From Enterocloster bolteae (lineage in GTDB: Bacteria; Bacillota; Clostridia; Lachnospirales; Lachnospiraceae): 64,000 nt of DNA. Position numbers and translations under genes: made by a program. This document shows, piece by piece, positions 24,545-33,918 of this stretch (the first letter of the stretch is position 1; every line of letters starts with the position of its first letter). The stretch lies in NCBI RefSeq assembly GCF_002234575.2, contig NZ_CP022464.2, forward strand, positions 1,550,001 to 1,614,000, written 5' to 3'. The notes beneath the pieces were generated by a model that was not told the origin of the DNA, did no database searches, and was given only the letters and a program-made list of their open reading frames with translations.

Positions 24545-27500
24545 ATGAATAAAAAGAAGTTATGCATCTTACTAAGCATGGCTATGTTATCCCATCAGGT
24601 GGCATATGCTTCAGACCAGTCCCCTTCCGGGGATGCGGGACCATCAGGACAGTGGGACGTAGTAATTGCCATGCCGGCCCAAGAGAAGGAGGGAATGTAT
24701 ACGGATGAAGAAGCAGTGGATGCCAACGTGGAAGGAAACGGTACATCTTGTTCCGATGTAACGGTATGGGAAGCAACCCCATCAGAGGCAGTACACATGG
24801 AGGATACGAAAACAGGAGAAAGTGATTCAGAAGCAGGGGAACTAAAAGAAGTCCAGGGATCGTATGCAAGCCCACGTAGTCTGCTTCGGGCTGCTTATGG
24901 GGCGGAGTATTATCAGGGGGATTGGGATCCGGATGCCAATCAAAATGCGGTCCGCATCCCAAAGGTATATCCGGCGCAGTCAGCCAATTACCTGCCATCC
25001 CTTCCGGCCGCAGCAGTTACCAGCAGTCTGTATAAGACGTATGGCCCAAATGGGTGTGCGGACGTGCAGATTCAGGTCGGTTCCGGCAGCAATGGTTCCC
25101 TGAACCGGAGTGAGGTAACAGTCAACTTAAAGACAGGGCAGCTCCTCATCCTGAGGCCAATGGGGGCGAGCAAACATTCCTATTTTCATTTAAGTTATAT
25201 CAACGATAATAAAGGCCGCAGATTCAGTGACTTTGCAAAACTGTACCATCCATCTGATTCGTACTATTCCAGATACAAATATGCCTGGCTTATGCGTGTT
25301 ACTTGTGATATGGCGGGAAACTGGGATGCTCATGCCGATGGGTGGAACACAGTGAACAATGAGGGGGACCGGGTATATTACGGACCGGCGCACTGGACCA
25401 TGCATCTCAATGTGGCACATGATTATGGACCATGGACCACCGCATCCGAGCCATCCTGTACGGTACAGGGAACTCAGAGACGGACCTGCCGGGACTGTGG
25501 CTCGGTCCAGACCCAATCCACCAGTGTCCTGGGACATGCATTCAGCGACGGTTATTACATGGGTGCCAATGATGGTACCTACTTTAAACGGTGTACCCGC
25601 CCGGGGTGTGCTGCCAGGACAGATGTGAAATACAATCCGTATACGATCGTATTTGATGCCAACGGAGGTTCCGGGAACATGAACAGTCAGCCGTCTGTTT
25701 ATCAGACGCCGGTTGTGTTACCGGTTAACCAGTACACCAGGGATTACCATACATTCCAGGGATGGAACAGCCAACCGGATGGCGGCGGCACTGCTTATGG
25801 GGATGGCCAGTCCGTACTCAATCTGACGAAAATCTATGGGGGTACGGTCACTCTGTATGCCCAGTGGCTTCCAAACACATATATCATAACATTTGCGGAT
25901 GGGATGGATGGGGGACAGAATGTACAGAAGGGGCTCCTATATACAGGGAAGCTCGGGACGCTTCCGGAATTTATCCGGAAGGGATATACCTTGCTAGGTT
26001 TTTATACGGAACCGGCTGGAGGGACCCGGATTACGGAAGAAACTGACGTACCACATGAGGATACGACCTATCACGCTCATTGGTCCGCCAATAAGTACCG
26101 AATTACGTTTCATACCAGGGACGCCCATTGCGATATAGATGGAAAAGCAGTCATATATGATAAAACTATCGGAATCCTCCCGGTCCCTGTCCTGGAGGAT
26201 TATGCTTTTCTGGGATGGTATGCCCAACCTTATGGGGAAGAGAAAGAGGAAGGAATTATGTATGGGGAGGCACTTCCTGAACCGGGACAGAAGATTGTAT
26301 CCGCATATGAGTATACGGTAGATCGGGACATGGACGCATACGCTTATTTCACCCTGGTATTCCGGGACCTGGGAGATGGGACGAATAGACGGCCAGGTAA
26401 GGATGAAGCCATCGGGACGGAGGATGATAACCTGTATCTGAATGGCCCGGATGGGGTGGCAGGTACCCGTGATGACCGGAAAATATACGAAGGAGTGGAT
26501 GGTCAGTACGGGACGGAAGATGATTTCTATTTGGATAATGAGGGGCGTAAGTATTTCCCGGGACCAGACCGGACCTTCGGCACTGAGGATGATTACCGGG
26601 ATGACGGTAATGGGTGGAATACACGGCCCGGACCGGATTGCATCTTTGGAACCCAGGATGATATTACTGTCTCCAATGGATGGGATGGAATCCCCGGTAC
26701 CGCAGATGACTGGGTCGCTCATAGTGAAAGCTATCCATCTACCAACCGCAGGCCGGGGAATGACGGGATTTTCGGAACCGAAGAGGATGAAATCTGGTCT
26801 AATGGACCGGACTGTACTCCTGGAACAGGGGATGACGTGCGAATTCATCCCGGACTGGATGGGGTTTATGGGACCAGAGATGACTGGTATGATAACCAGA
26901 ATTCCTATCCATCCACCAATGTGCGTCCTGGAGCGGATGGTGAATTCTGGACGGAGGACGATGAGATATGGTTTAATGGTCCGGATAGAATACCAGGAAA
27001 TGAGGATGACCTAATCCTGATACCTGGTCCCGATGGAATATATGGCACGGAAGACGACTGCTATGATAACCGTAGAGAGCAGGAAGGGACTAATATCCGT
27101 CCGGGCCAGGACGGAATCTTCGGAACAAAGGATGATGAGCTCTGGACCAATGGACCGGATCGCATTCCTGGAACGGAGGATGACGAGAAGTATATACCAC
27201 GTCATTCGGGAGGGGGAACAGGCGGCCGCCATGCAACAGGAAAGCGGGCATATAGACCATACTATCCGTTTCAGGACTGGACCGCCCTGACTGTTCAGCA
27301 GGAACCGACCATGGAACCCCTGATTGAACCCGGAACGCCTGTGTTATGGGGACCGGTTGCAAAAGAGGATGTAAGGCAGACCCAGGTCAAATCGGAGTGT
27401 GATATCCCTGTTGCGTCTGCCAATAATGTGACAGGCAAAGAAGCAGAAGCCATAAAGAAAGGGACAGCCAGTGCAAGTGAGCCAGGAAAGGAAGGTGGGA

Positions 27501-27616
27501 ACAAAGAGGCGGATCAAGGCAAGGCCGTTCTGGCAGCCGTCTTGCTGTTCATCATTATCATACTGGTGCTATACCTAATCAGCAAGGTATCCTCCCATGC
27601 ACGGAAACAGGAATGA
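24545..27616 (+). CDS. Large surface protein with InlB-type and acidic GTxDD repeats
   Basis: A 1,023-residue exported protein. A signal peptide covers residues 1-24; the region to about 120 is acidic and disordered. Around residues 365-565 lie three InlB-B/Listeria-Bacteroides repeats (TIVFDANGGSGNMNSQP, then HTFQGWNSQPDGG, and two further units ending LYAQWLP and AHWSANKY). Residues 612-885 hold 14 copies of a GTxDD motif, and a single TM helix (VLAAVLLFIIIILVLYLI) is at the end. There is no LPXTG, so it is anchored by the helix. Its place before cpaB suggests an adhesin or pilus-associated surface protein for mating contact (inference). The ATG at 24545 follows GGAGGT. Confidence 0.8.
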   Translation: MNKKKLCILLSMAMLSHQVAYASDQSPSGDAGPSGQWDVVIAMPAQEKEGMYTDEEAVDANVEGNGTSCSDVTVWEATPSEAVHMEDTKTGESDSEAGELKEVQGSYASPRSLLRAAYGAEYYQGDWDPDANQNAVRIPKVYPAQSANYLPSLPAAAVTSSLYKTYGPNGCADVQIQVGSGSNGSLNRSEVTVNLKTGQLLILRPMGASKHSYFHLSYINDNKGRRFSDFAKLYHPSDSYYSRYKYAWLMRVTCDMAGNWDAHADGWNTVNNEGDRVYYGPAHWTMHLNVAHDYGPWTTASEPSCTVQGTQRRTCRDCGSVQTQSTSVLGHAFSDGYYMGANDGTYFKRCTRPGCAARTDVKYNPYTIVFDANGGSGNMNSQPSVYQTPVVLPVNQYTRDYHTFQGWNSQPDGGGTAYGDGQSVLNLTKIYGGTVTLYAQWLPNTYIITFADGMDGGQNVQKGLLYTGKLGTLPEFIRKGYTLLGFYTEPAGGTRITEETDVPHEDTTYHAHWSANKYRITFHTRDAHCDIDGKAVIYDKTIGILPVPVLEDYAFLGWYAQPYGEEKEEGIMYGEALPEPGQKIVSAYEYTVDRDMDAYAYFTLVFRDLGDGTNRRPGKDEAIGTEDDNLYLNGPDGVAGTRDDRKIYEGVDGQYGTEDDFYLDNEGRKYFPGPDRTFGTEDDYRDDGNGWNTRPGPDCIFGTQDDITVSNGWDGIPGTADDWVAHSESYPSTNRRPGNDGIFGTEEDEIWSNGPDCTPGTGDDVRIHPGLDGVYGTRDDWYDNQNSYPSTNVRPGADGEFWTEDDEIWFNGPDRIPGNEDDLILIPGPDGIYGTEDDCYDNRREQEGTNIRPGQDGIFGTKDDELWTNGPDRIPGTEDDEKYIPRHSGGGTGGRHATGKRAYRPYYPFQDWTALTVQQEPTMEPLIEPGTPVLWGPVAKEDVRQTQVKSECDIPVASANNVTGKEAEAIKKGTASASEPGKEGGNKEADQGKAVLAAVLLFIIIILVLYLISKVSSHARKQE
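26381..27200 (+). repeat. Acidic tandem repeat region within the surface protein
   Basis: The translated repeat alternates units such as FGTEDDEIWSNGPDC, PGTGDDVRIHPGLDG, and YGTRDDWYDNQNSYP. Fourteen GTxDD-type cores were counted, each after a G-x-D-G-type turn. The dense Asp/Gly pattern suggests calcium-binding loops. The units are 15-27 residues long and diverged, so they are not a recent expansion. Confidence 0.85.
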
Positions 27617-27635
27617 TCAGAAGGAGAATGAAGAA

Positions 27636-27776
27636 ATGAATTTGAAGATATGTAAAAAGACCTGGTTGTCAGTTTCAATACCAATCCTGGTATTGGAAAG
27701 TATCAGGAGAGGGAACAGAAAGAAGCATTATGTAAGACAAATATCCCGGGTGGGGGAATTGGGAGGAAACGTATGA
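27636..27776 (+). CDS. Possible small peptide before cpaB
   Basis: A 46-codon frame beginning MNLKICKKTWLSVSIPILVL after AGAAGGAG, whose UGA overlaps the ATG of the cpaB-like gene (ATGA). The geometry fits coupling, but the peptide is short and unrecognised. Confidence 0.35.
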   Translation: MNLKICKKTWLSVSIPILVLESIRRGNRKKHYVRQISRVGELGGNV

Positions 27777-28609
27777 AACTGCTTAAGAACAGGACTGTCC
27801 TTGGCATTCTCTGTATTGTATTATCGCTGGCCATCTGCTTCCTGGCCACCCCTTTATTTAATCAGGCAATTTCGGAAAAAACGGATATCGTGCGTGTCCA
27901 GAAAGCCATCAAGGCTGGGGATGAGATCACAAAAGATAAGGTTCAGATGGTGGAGGTAGGTGGATATAACCTTCCCGAAAATGTAATGAAGGATTTAGGA
28001 AGTGTCGTAGGGGCCTATGCCACAGCCGATCTTCTGCCAGGCGACTATGTTCTTTATTCCAAGATTTCGGTCCAGCCCCCAGGTGCAGATACCTACCTGT
28101 ATCAGCTGGATGGAACGAAACAGGCCATATCCGTGACCGTCAAATCCTTTGCTGCGGGGGTATCCGGCAAGCTGCGAAGCGGTGATATCGTGTCCATCCT
28201 TGCACCGGATTACCGAAAGATGGGAGAAACCGTTATACCACAGGAGCTGCAGTATGTCCAGGTCATCGCAGTGACCGCCAGCACCGGTGTGGACGCCAAT
28301 ACAGCGGGCGGAGACAAGGAGAAGGAGAAATCCCTTCCGGCGACTCTGACATTACTGGCTACCCCCATTCAGTGTAAGGTCCTGGCAGAGCTTGAGACAG
28401 AGGGAAATCTGCATGCGGCCCTTGTATACCGGGGGAAGGCTGAGACAGCCGGGCAATTCATTGTAGCGCAGGAGCAGTTACTGGAACGTTTATATCCTCC
28501 GGAGGAAGCCACAGAAGGAGGGGAAGGAGGAACAGAAACACAGGACAGAAAAGATACAGAAGGGGAAGAAAACGTAGAAACAGAAGAAATGGAGGAACAA
28601 AATGCTTAA
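27773..28609 (+). CDS. CpaB/RcpC-like pilus assembly protein (SAF domain)
   Basis: A 278-residue protein: one N-terminal membrane helix (LGILCIVLSLAICFLATPLF), a SAF domain (VQKAIKAGDEITKDKVQMVE, AYATADLLPGDYVLYSKI), then GVSGKLRSGDIVSIL as in RcpC. The C-terminal 40 residues are acidic and disordered. CpaB proteins are secretin- or cell-wall-linked parts of Tad pili; in this Gram-positive setting it would act on the outer face of the membrane. It overlaps the next gene by eight bases. Confidence 0.8.
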   Translation: MKLLKNRTVLGILCIVLSLAICFLATPLFNQAISEKTDIVRVQKAIKAGDEITKDKVQMVEVGGYNLPENVMKDLGSVVGAYATADLLPGDYVLYSKISVQPPGADTYLYQLDGTKQAISVTVKSFAAGVSGKLRSGDIVSILAPDYRKMGETVIPQELQYVQVIAVTASTGVDANTAGGDKEKEKSLPATLTLLATPIQCKVLAELETEGNLHAALVYRGKAETAGQFIVAQEQLLERLYPPEEATEGGEGGTETQDRKDTEGEENVETEEMEEQNA

Positions 28610-29411
28610 TATCAAGAAGCACAGCATTTTTTCCAGAGAAGAAAAGGGGAACTGTCAGGAATACCAGGACAGGGGAGGCGTACTGGCAGTGTGGGGCAGT
28701 CCTGGAAGCGGAAAGACAACGGTGGCCGTGAAACTGGCAAAATACCTGGCGGACCGTAAGAGGAATGTGTCTCTCCTGTTATGTGACATGACCGCTCCCA
28801 TGCTGCCCTGCATCTGTCCGCCGGGGGATCTGGAGTTCGAACATTCACTGGGAAGTGTTCTGGCCGCGACTCATGTGACGCAGAACCTGGTGCGTCAGAA
28901 CTGCGTGGTGCACAAACATCAGGACTATCTCATGATACTGGGCATGCAGAAAGGGGAGAATGAGTATACCTATCCGCCCCATAGTGCCAGCCAGGCCACA
29001 GAACTGATTGACTGTCTGCGGGAACTGACCCCCTATGTTATCATTGACTGCAGCAGCTATATTGTCAATGATATTCTGTCCGCAATCGCGCTCATGGAGG
29101 CGGATTCGGTCCTGCGTCTGGTTGGGTGTGATCTTAAGTCCATCAGCTACCTGTCCAGTCAGCTCCCACTCCTTCAGGACCATGAATGGGATGCGGATAA
29201 ACAGTACCGGGTAGCCAGCAATATCCGGCCAAATGAGGCCAGTGAACATGTGGAACGGGTATTAGGAAATGTAACATTCCGGATTCCCCACTCAGCCGAA
29301 GTGGAGGAACAGATTCTGGCCGGGAACCTGTTCAAGGAGCTGTCTTTAAAGGACAGCCGGGGATTCCGCAAGGAAATAGAACGGATTGTCAGGGAGGTGT
29401 TTGGATGTTAG
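28602..29411 (+). CDS. CpaE/TadZ-like ParA-family ATPase
   Basis: A 269-residue cytosolic P-loop protein. Walker A is GSPGSGKTTV near residue 29; LSLLLCDMT-type text follows as the switch region, and YVIIDCSSYIVND as Walker B. CpaE/TadZ proteins place Tad machines at defined cell sites. It is overlapped by cpaB-like and cpaF-like genes, supporting one operon. The lysine pattern of classic ParA (KGGxGKT) is altered, so partner behaviour may differ. Confidence 0.75.
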   Translation: MLNIKKHSIFSREEKGNCQEYQDRGGVLAVWGSPGSGKTTVAVKLAKYLADRKRNVSLLLCDMTAPMLPCICPPGDLEFEHSLGSVLAATHVTQNLVRQNCVVHKHQDYLMILGMQKGENEYTYPPHSASQATELIDCLRELTPYVIIDCSSYIVNDILSAIALMEADSVLRLVGCDLKSISYLSSQLPLLQDHEWDADKQYRVASNIRPNEASEHVERVLGNVTFRIPHSAEVEEQILAGNLFKELSLKDSRGFRKEIERIVREVFGC

Positions 29412-31030
29412 GAGAGAAACGGGGGGAGTCACTGTTCTTCCAGGCGGAAAAGGCCGCGGAGCCGAAGATCGTGGAAATGGGGCCGCAGACAGTAGAAAGG
29501 GGAATACAGGCCGTGGAGTTTCATCAACCGGACCACAGCGGAATATCTGCCACCGGGACATTGCATCATCCCCAAAAAGAGAGTAAAAGGCCAGAGATGC
29601 CGACGGATCGGAAGAATGGTGGAGTGGAAGTACAGGAGGAAGAATGGGAAGATGACACCACTGTAGGATTTGTGCCTGGAAATGGGGGACCCAGGAATCA
29701 AGGCCTGTTTTTTTCTGCCAGGGAAGGACGAGAATTCGCTCAGGTGTTACAGGAGGTACAGGAATACGTGTCAAGCAAGTATGCCACCTTGCTGACAGGC
29801 CATGGCGACGCGGATGTGAAAGCCCAGATCAAGCGTTATATCACAAAATACATTCAGGATTACCGGATTGCTGTTCAGGGAATGACCATGGTTCAGCTGG
29901 TGGATGGACTGTATACTGAGATGGCAGAGTTCTCATTCTTAACCAAGTATATCTTTGGTACCGGCATTGAGGAAGTGGATGTGAACGGCTGGAACGATAT
30001 TGAGGTACAGTACAGCGATGGAAGAAATGAGAAGCTGGAGGAACATTTTGACAGTCCGGAACATGCCATCAATGTCATCCGGCGCATGCTGCACGTAAGC
30101 GGGATGGTCCTCGACAATGCAAGCCCTGCCGTGTTAGGGCATCTATCGAAAAACATTCGTATTGCTGTTCTTAAGACACCACTTGTGGATGAGGATGTAG
30201 GAATCTGCGCCAGCATCCGTATTGTCAATCCGCAGAGTATGACCCAGGCGGACTTCGTGAAAGGGGGAACAGCAACCGGAGAGATGCTTGACTTTTTGGC
30301 AGAATGCATCCGTTATGGAATCTCCGTGTGTGTGGCAGGGGCTACCAGCTCCGGAAAAACCACATTAGCCGGCTGGATTCTTACCACGGTCCCGGACAGC
30401 AAGCGTATCTTTACGATTGAGAACGGTTCAAGGGAGCTGGACCTGGTGCGGGTGAAGGAAGGGAAGGTCATGAACCGTGTCATTCACACGCTGACCAGGG
30501 ATTCCGAGAATGAGAAACAGACGGTGGACCAGGATGACCTGCTCGACATGGCCCTTCGATTTAATCCGGATATTGTATGTGTAGGTGAGATGCGCAGTTC
30601 AGAGGCTTACTCTGCACAGGAGGCAGCCAGGACCGGTCATACTGTGCTTACGACCATCCATTCCAACAGCTGCGAGTCAACCTATCGGAGAATGGTGACA
30701 CTGTGCAAACGCAAATATGATATCTCAGATGAGACTTTGATGTCCTTAGTAACGGAAGCATTCCCCATCATTGTGTTTTCCAAGCAGTTAGAGGACCGGA
30801 AACGTAAGGTAATGGAAATCATGGAATGCGAGATCCTGCCAGACGGCAACCGGAACTACAGAACCTTATACCATTACAACATAGTGGAAAACCGGCTGGA
30901 TGGAGACCGCTTCATCATCCATGGCGGGCATGAACGGGTACAGGGCATTTCAGAAAGCCTGAAGAAGCGCTTCCTGGAGAATGGAATGCCGAAGGAGCAG
31001 CTTGTGCGATGGGAGGGAGAAGGGGCATGA
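29405..31030 (+). CDS. CpaF/TadA-family secretion ATPase
   Basis: A 541-residue traffic ATPase with a disordered N-terminal region of about 110 residues, then an N-terminal domain (VKAQIKRYITKYIQDYRIAV) and the catalytic domain. Walker A is GATSSGKTTL near residue 312, the Asp/Glu box is TIENGSRELDL, and NPDIVCVGEMRSSEAYSAQE is the Walker B region. It would power assembly and possibly retraction of the Tad-like pilus with the TadB/TadC proteins next to it. The first seven bases overlap the previous gene. Confidence 0.88.
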   Translation: MLGEKRGESLFFQAEKAAEPKIVEMGPQTVERGIQAVEFHQPDHSGISATGTLHHPQKESKRPEMPTDRKNGGVEVQEEEWEDDTTVGFVPGNGGPRNQGLFFSAREGREFAQVLQEVQEYVSSKYATLLTGHGDADVKAQIKRYITKYIQDYRIAVQGMTMVQLVDGLYTEMAEFSFLTKYIFGTGIEEVDVNGWNDIEVQYSDGRNEKLEEHFDSPEHAINVIRRMLHVSGMVLDNASPAVLGHLSKNIRIAVLKTPLVDEDVGICASIRIVNPQSMTQADFVKGGTATGEMLDFLAECIRYGISVCVAGATSSGKTTLAGWILTTVPDSKRIFTIENGSRELDLVRVKEGKVMNRVIHTLTRDSENEKQTVDQDDLLDMALRFNPDIVCVGEMRSSEAYSAQEAARTGHTVLTTIHSNSCESTYRRMVTLCKRKYDISDETLMSLVTEAFPIIVFSKQLEDRKRKVMEIMECEILPDGNRNYRTLYHYNIVENRLDGDRFIIHGGHERVQGISESLKKRFLENGMPKEQLVRWEGEGA

Positions 31031-31956
31031 ATATGGTAAATATACTGGCCTGCACTGGAATGGTGACTGGATTTTTCCTGATTTTGCGGCTGACACCGAT
31101 GGAATTTACGGATGGGGTATTCCGGCATTTCCTAAAATCGCCGGATAGCATCAAATCAGAGATACAAAAAACGCAGAAAAGAAAAAAGCCATCCATCCTG
31201 CAACGGGAGGTAGAACTATGTCAGGAGGTACTGGCCCTAACCGGGAAAGGAGACCGAATCTCCTTAATCTGTGCTGCAGCCCTCGGACTATTTATGGCAG
31301 GAGGAATCCTGGCCGTTATGTTGGGAAATGTGTTCCTGATTCCAGTCCTGGCAACCGGCTTCCTGTTCCTTCCCTTCTGGTATATCCGGCTCATGGAACA
31401 CCATTACAAGAAAGCTGTTGCGTCGGAGCTGGAGACAGCCCTAAGCATCATTACAACCGCCTATCTGCGCAGCGAGGATATTTTGACCGCAGTCAATGAG
31501 AATATCCACTACCTGAACCCGCCAGCCAGCAGTGCGTTTCAAGATTTTCTGGTGAGGCTCAAGGTCATTAATCCGGATATGGAGGCGGCGTTGAAGGAGT
31601 TACGGAAGAAGATACGCAATGATGTGTTCGAGGAGTGGGTGGATGCAATCGGTGATTGCCAGTATGACCGTTCCCTGAAATCTACGCTCACGCCCATCGT
31701 GAATAAGCTGTCCGACATGCGTGTAGTGAATGGAGAGCTGGAAAACCTGGTGTTTGAACCAAGGAAAGAATTCATCACTATGGTAATCTTTGTCATCGGG
31801 AACATTCCGCTCATGTATGCCTTGAACCATGACTGGTACCAGACATTAATGCATACCCTGTTCGGACAGGCCATACTGGCTATGACGGCTGTTGTCATTT
31901 TTGTGTCTACAGCAGCCGTCATACGTCTTACTAAGCCGATTGAATATAGGAGGTAG
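31027..31956 (+). CDS. TadB-like pilus inner-membrane protein
   Basis: A 309-residue membrane protein with N-terminal helices (about 3-22 and 80-120), a cytosolic T2SS-F-like domain (SELETALSIITTAYLRSEDI, LTAVNENIHYLN) and two C-terminal helices. It fits TadB, half of the platform that couples to CpaF. The ATG at 31027 overlaps the cpaF-like stop (GGCATGA); an in-frame ATG upstream at 31009 is less likely. Confidence 0.75.
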   Translation: MNMVNILACTGMVTGFFLILRLTPMEFTDGVFRHFLKSPDSIKSEIQKTQKRKKPSILQREVELCQEVLALTGKGDRISLICAAALGLFMAGGILAVMLGNVFLIPVLATGFLFLPFWYIRLMEHHYKKAVASELETALSIITTAYLRSEDILTAVNENIHYLNPPASSAFQDFLVRLKVINPDMEAALKELRKKIRNDVFEEWVDAIGDCQYDRSLKSTLTPIVNKLSDMRVVNGELENLVFEPRKEFITMVIFVIGNIPLMYALNHDWYQTLMHTLFGQAILAMTAVVIFVSTAAVIRLTKPIEYRR

Positions 31957-31957
31957 C

Positions 31958-32830
31958 ATGATTTCATTACTGTTTGTATTTGGACTATCTCTTGCATTCG
32001 GCTTTTATTTCCTGGCTGCGGGAGTGTTAAGACTGCCAAGCATGGGAGCAGCCAGGGCGATTGCGGAACGTGGGAGCAGGAAACAGAAAGCTGCTGAATT
32101 CCTGGAGGACGGGATGGACCAGTTGTCGGTCCTTTTGGCAAGCCATATCACTTTGGATGAGTACAGAAAGCGGAGGATGGGCAATATCCTGAAAGCCGCC
32201 GGGATGGGGATGACCCCGGAGGTCCATGCTGCCTCCTGTATGGTCAAGGCAGGTGTGACAGCAATCCCCATTCTGCCGTGTTTACTGTTCCTGCCTCTTG
32301 TGACACCAGTACCTGTTTTTGCAGCGGTGGCTGTTTATTTCAGAGAATCCAGAAGGCCGGAAGAAAGACTGAAGGAAAAACGGGATAGGGTGGAGCAGGA
32401 ATTGCCACGGTTCGTAGCAACCATTGAACAGGACCTTAAGAGCAGCAGGGATGTCCTGTCCATCCTGGAGAACTTCAAAAAGAATACCAGCGATACTCTC
32501 CGGGCAGAGCTTGATATCCTGACAGCAGACATGCGTTCCGGAAGTTATGAGGCAGCGCTGACCCGGTTTGAGGCCCGTATGAATTCTCCTATGCTTTCAG
32601 ATGTGGTGAGGGGACTTATCGGTGTGTTAAGGGGAGATGACAGCGCAGCCTATTTTCAGCTGTTAAGCCACGATTTCAAGCAGTTGGAGATGCAGCGGCT
32701 AAAGAAAGAGGCTCAGAAGATACCACCGAAAATACGTATCTTCTCATTTCTTATGTTATTGTGTTTTCTCATGACATATCTGGCTATCATTGGGTACGAA
32801 ATCATTAAGTCACTGGGAAACATGTTTTAA
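31958..32830 (+). CDS. TadC-like pilus inner-membrane protein
   Basis: A 290-residue membrane protein: a start helix (ISLLFVFGLSLAFGFYFLAA), two helices near residues 100-130, a cytosolic domain (RVEQELPRFVATIEQDLKSS, RDVLSILENFKK), and a C-terminal helix. This is the T2SS-F/TadC architecture and partners TadB. The ATG at 31958 follows AGGAGGTAGC directly after the tadB-like stop, so the longer upstream frame was rejected. Confidence 0.75.
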   Translation: MISLLFVFGLSLAFGFYFLAAGVLRLPSMGAARAIAERGSRKQKAAEFLEDGMDQLSVLLASHITLDEYRKRRMGNILKAAGMGMTPEVHAASCMVKAGVTAIPILPCLLFLPLVTPVPVFAAVAVYFRESRRPEERLKEKRDRVEQELPRFVATIEQDLKSSRDVLSILENFKKNTSDTLRAELDILTADMRSGSYEAALTRFEARMNSPMLSDVVRGLIGVLRGDDSAAYFQLLSHDFKQLEMQRLKKEAQKIPPKIRIFSFLMLLCFLMTYLAIIGYEIIKSLGNMF

Positions 32831-32846
32831 GAAAGGGGGAGAGCTG

Positions 32847-33239
32847 GTGAATATCATCCGAAATGAGAACGGGGAGGGATATATTGATGTGTGTGTCCTG
32901 GTGCTGTGCGTATTCCTGATGCTGGGACTGGCCGTTAACGTGCTTCCTGTATATGTTGCAAAGAACCAACTCGACACGTTTGCACAGGAACTGTGCAGGG
33001 AAGCAGAAATGGCGGGCCGGATTGGTCCGGAGACAAGCAGAAGAGAGACCGTCCTTCGGGAAAAGACAGGACTCACGCCAGAGGTGGAATGGTCGGAGGG
33101 TGGACCGTTCCAGTTAAATGAGGAGGTGGAGGTGACCCTGACCATGCGGATGGATATTGGCCTGTTTGGCGGCTTTGGTACCTATCCTGTCACTCTCCAT
33201 GCCAAAGCACAGGGAAAGGGGGAAGTATACTGGAAATAG
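32847..33239 (+). CDS. DUF4320 pilin-like protein
   Basis: A 130-residue protein with the DUF4320 start NENGEGYIDVCVLVLCVFLM, a helix from about residue 15, and QLDTFAQELCREAEMAGRIG. The GEGYID before the helix resembles a prepilin cleavage region processed by the A24 peptidase. It is probably a minor pilin (TadE/F-like) of the pilus. The GTG at 32847 follows GAAAGGGGGAG. Confidence 0.8.
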   Translation: MNIIRNENGEGYIDVCVLVLCVFLMLGLAVNVLPVYVAKNQLDTFAQELCREAEMAGRIGPETSRRETVLREKTGLTPEVEWSEGGPFQLNEEVEVTLTMRMDIGLFGGFGTYPVTLHAKAQGKGEVYWK

Positions 33240-33778
33240 CAGGATGGAGAAAGGCGATATCAGGGCAGGAAGGTAATGGCATCCCTTTGGCCGTTGCATC
33301 TGCCCTGGTGGTGCTGTTCCTCTTTTGCGGTATATCAGAATATGCCAGGCTGAACCTTATTGCAGCGGGAGTCAGGGATGCGGTGCAGGAGGCTATCCTG
33401 TCCACAGTCAATGATAACTATGATGATGTATACCATGGTGTGCGTGAGGGGTACTCCGGCGGTTACTATCCATCCGGGGGAGGCTGGGATGAAAGCTTGG
33501 ATTATGGTGACGTATATGGGTTCCTGGATGACCTTTTGGGAATGGAGGACTATGGAAGTTATCATGTAAAACGGATGGACGGAGGCCGAAAGGAAGAGTA
33601 CCGTATTTCGGACCTGGATGTGACTATACAGAATGTGTCTTTAACCTCGGACAGCAGCGAACGCTTCCTGGCAGATGCCACGTTCCTGCTCCGGGTGCCG
33701 GTTCATTTTGGCGGGAGCCGCCTGCCGGACATGCAGATCCGTATGAAAGTACAGGCAGCTTATACGCCTGTGTTTTGA
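33230..33778 (+). CDS. TadE-like minor pilin, non-ATG start likely
   Basis: The frame continues upstream of the first TTG (33287) through QEGNGIPLAVASALVVLFLF to 33230, where CTG follows AAAGGGGGAAG by about five bases and overlaps the DUF4320 stop. EGNGIPLAV before the hydrophobic helix looks like a pilin-type signal that a start at 33287 would remove. The rest is GVRDAVQEAILSTVNDNYDD and a Tyr/Gly-rich section. It is co-expressed with the DUF4320 gene. Start choice is inferred; the protein would be 182 residues. Confidence 0.65.
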   Translation: MEIAGWRKAISGQEGNGIPLAVASALVVLFLFCGISEYARLNLIAAGVRDAVQEAILSTVNDNYDDVYHGVREGYSGGYYPSGGGWDESLDYGDVYGFLDDLLGMEDYGSYHVKRMDGGRKEEYRISDLDVTIQNVSLTSDSSERFLADATFLLRVPVHFGGSRLPDMQIRMKVQAAYTPVF

Positions 33779-33918
33779 TGGGATAGTTGAAAAAGATATC
33801 TGGCGATGCGTTTGGCTGATAATTATACGATGTTTCCTTAAAATGGAGAATAAATCTAGACTTTAGAACGTTATTATGGTAGGTTGAAATTAGATACAGG
33901 GAAGAGGAGGGGATGTAT

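Noticed and set aside
25994..26848. A 284-codon open frame on the minus strand
   Set aside because: It lies wholly opposite the repeat-rich surface protein; the repeat composition removes stops from the other strand. No ribosome site or domain is visible.
26381..27200. CRISPR array
   Set aside because: The repeats are diverged, in one coding frame and have no spacers of equal length; they are protein repeats.
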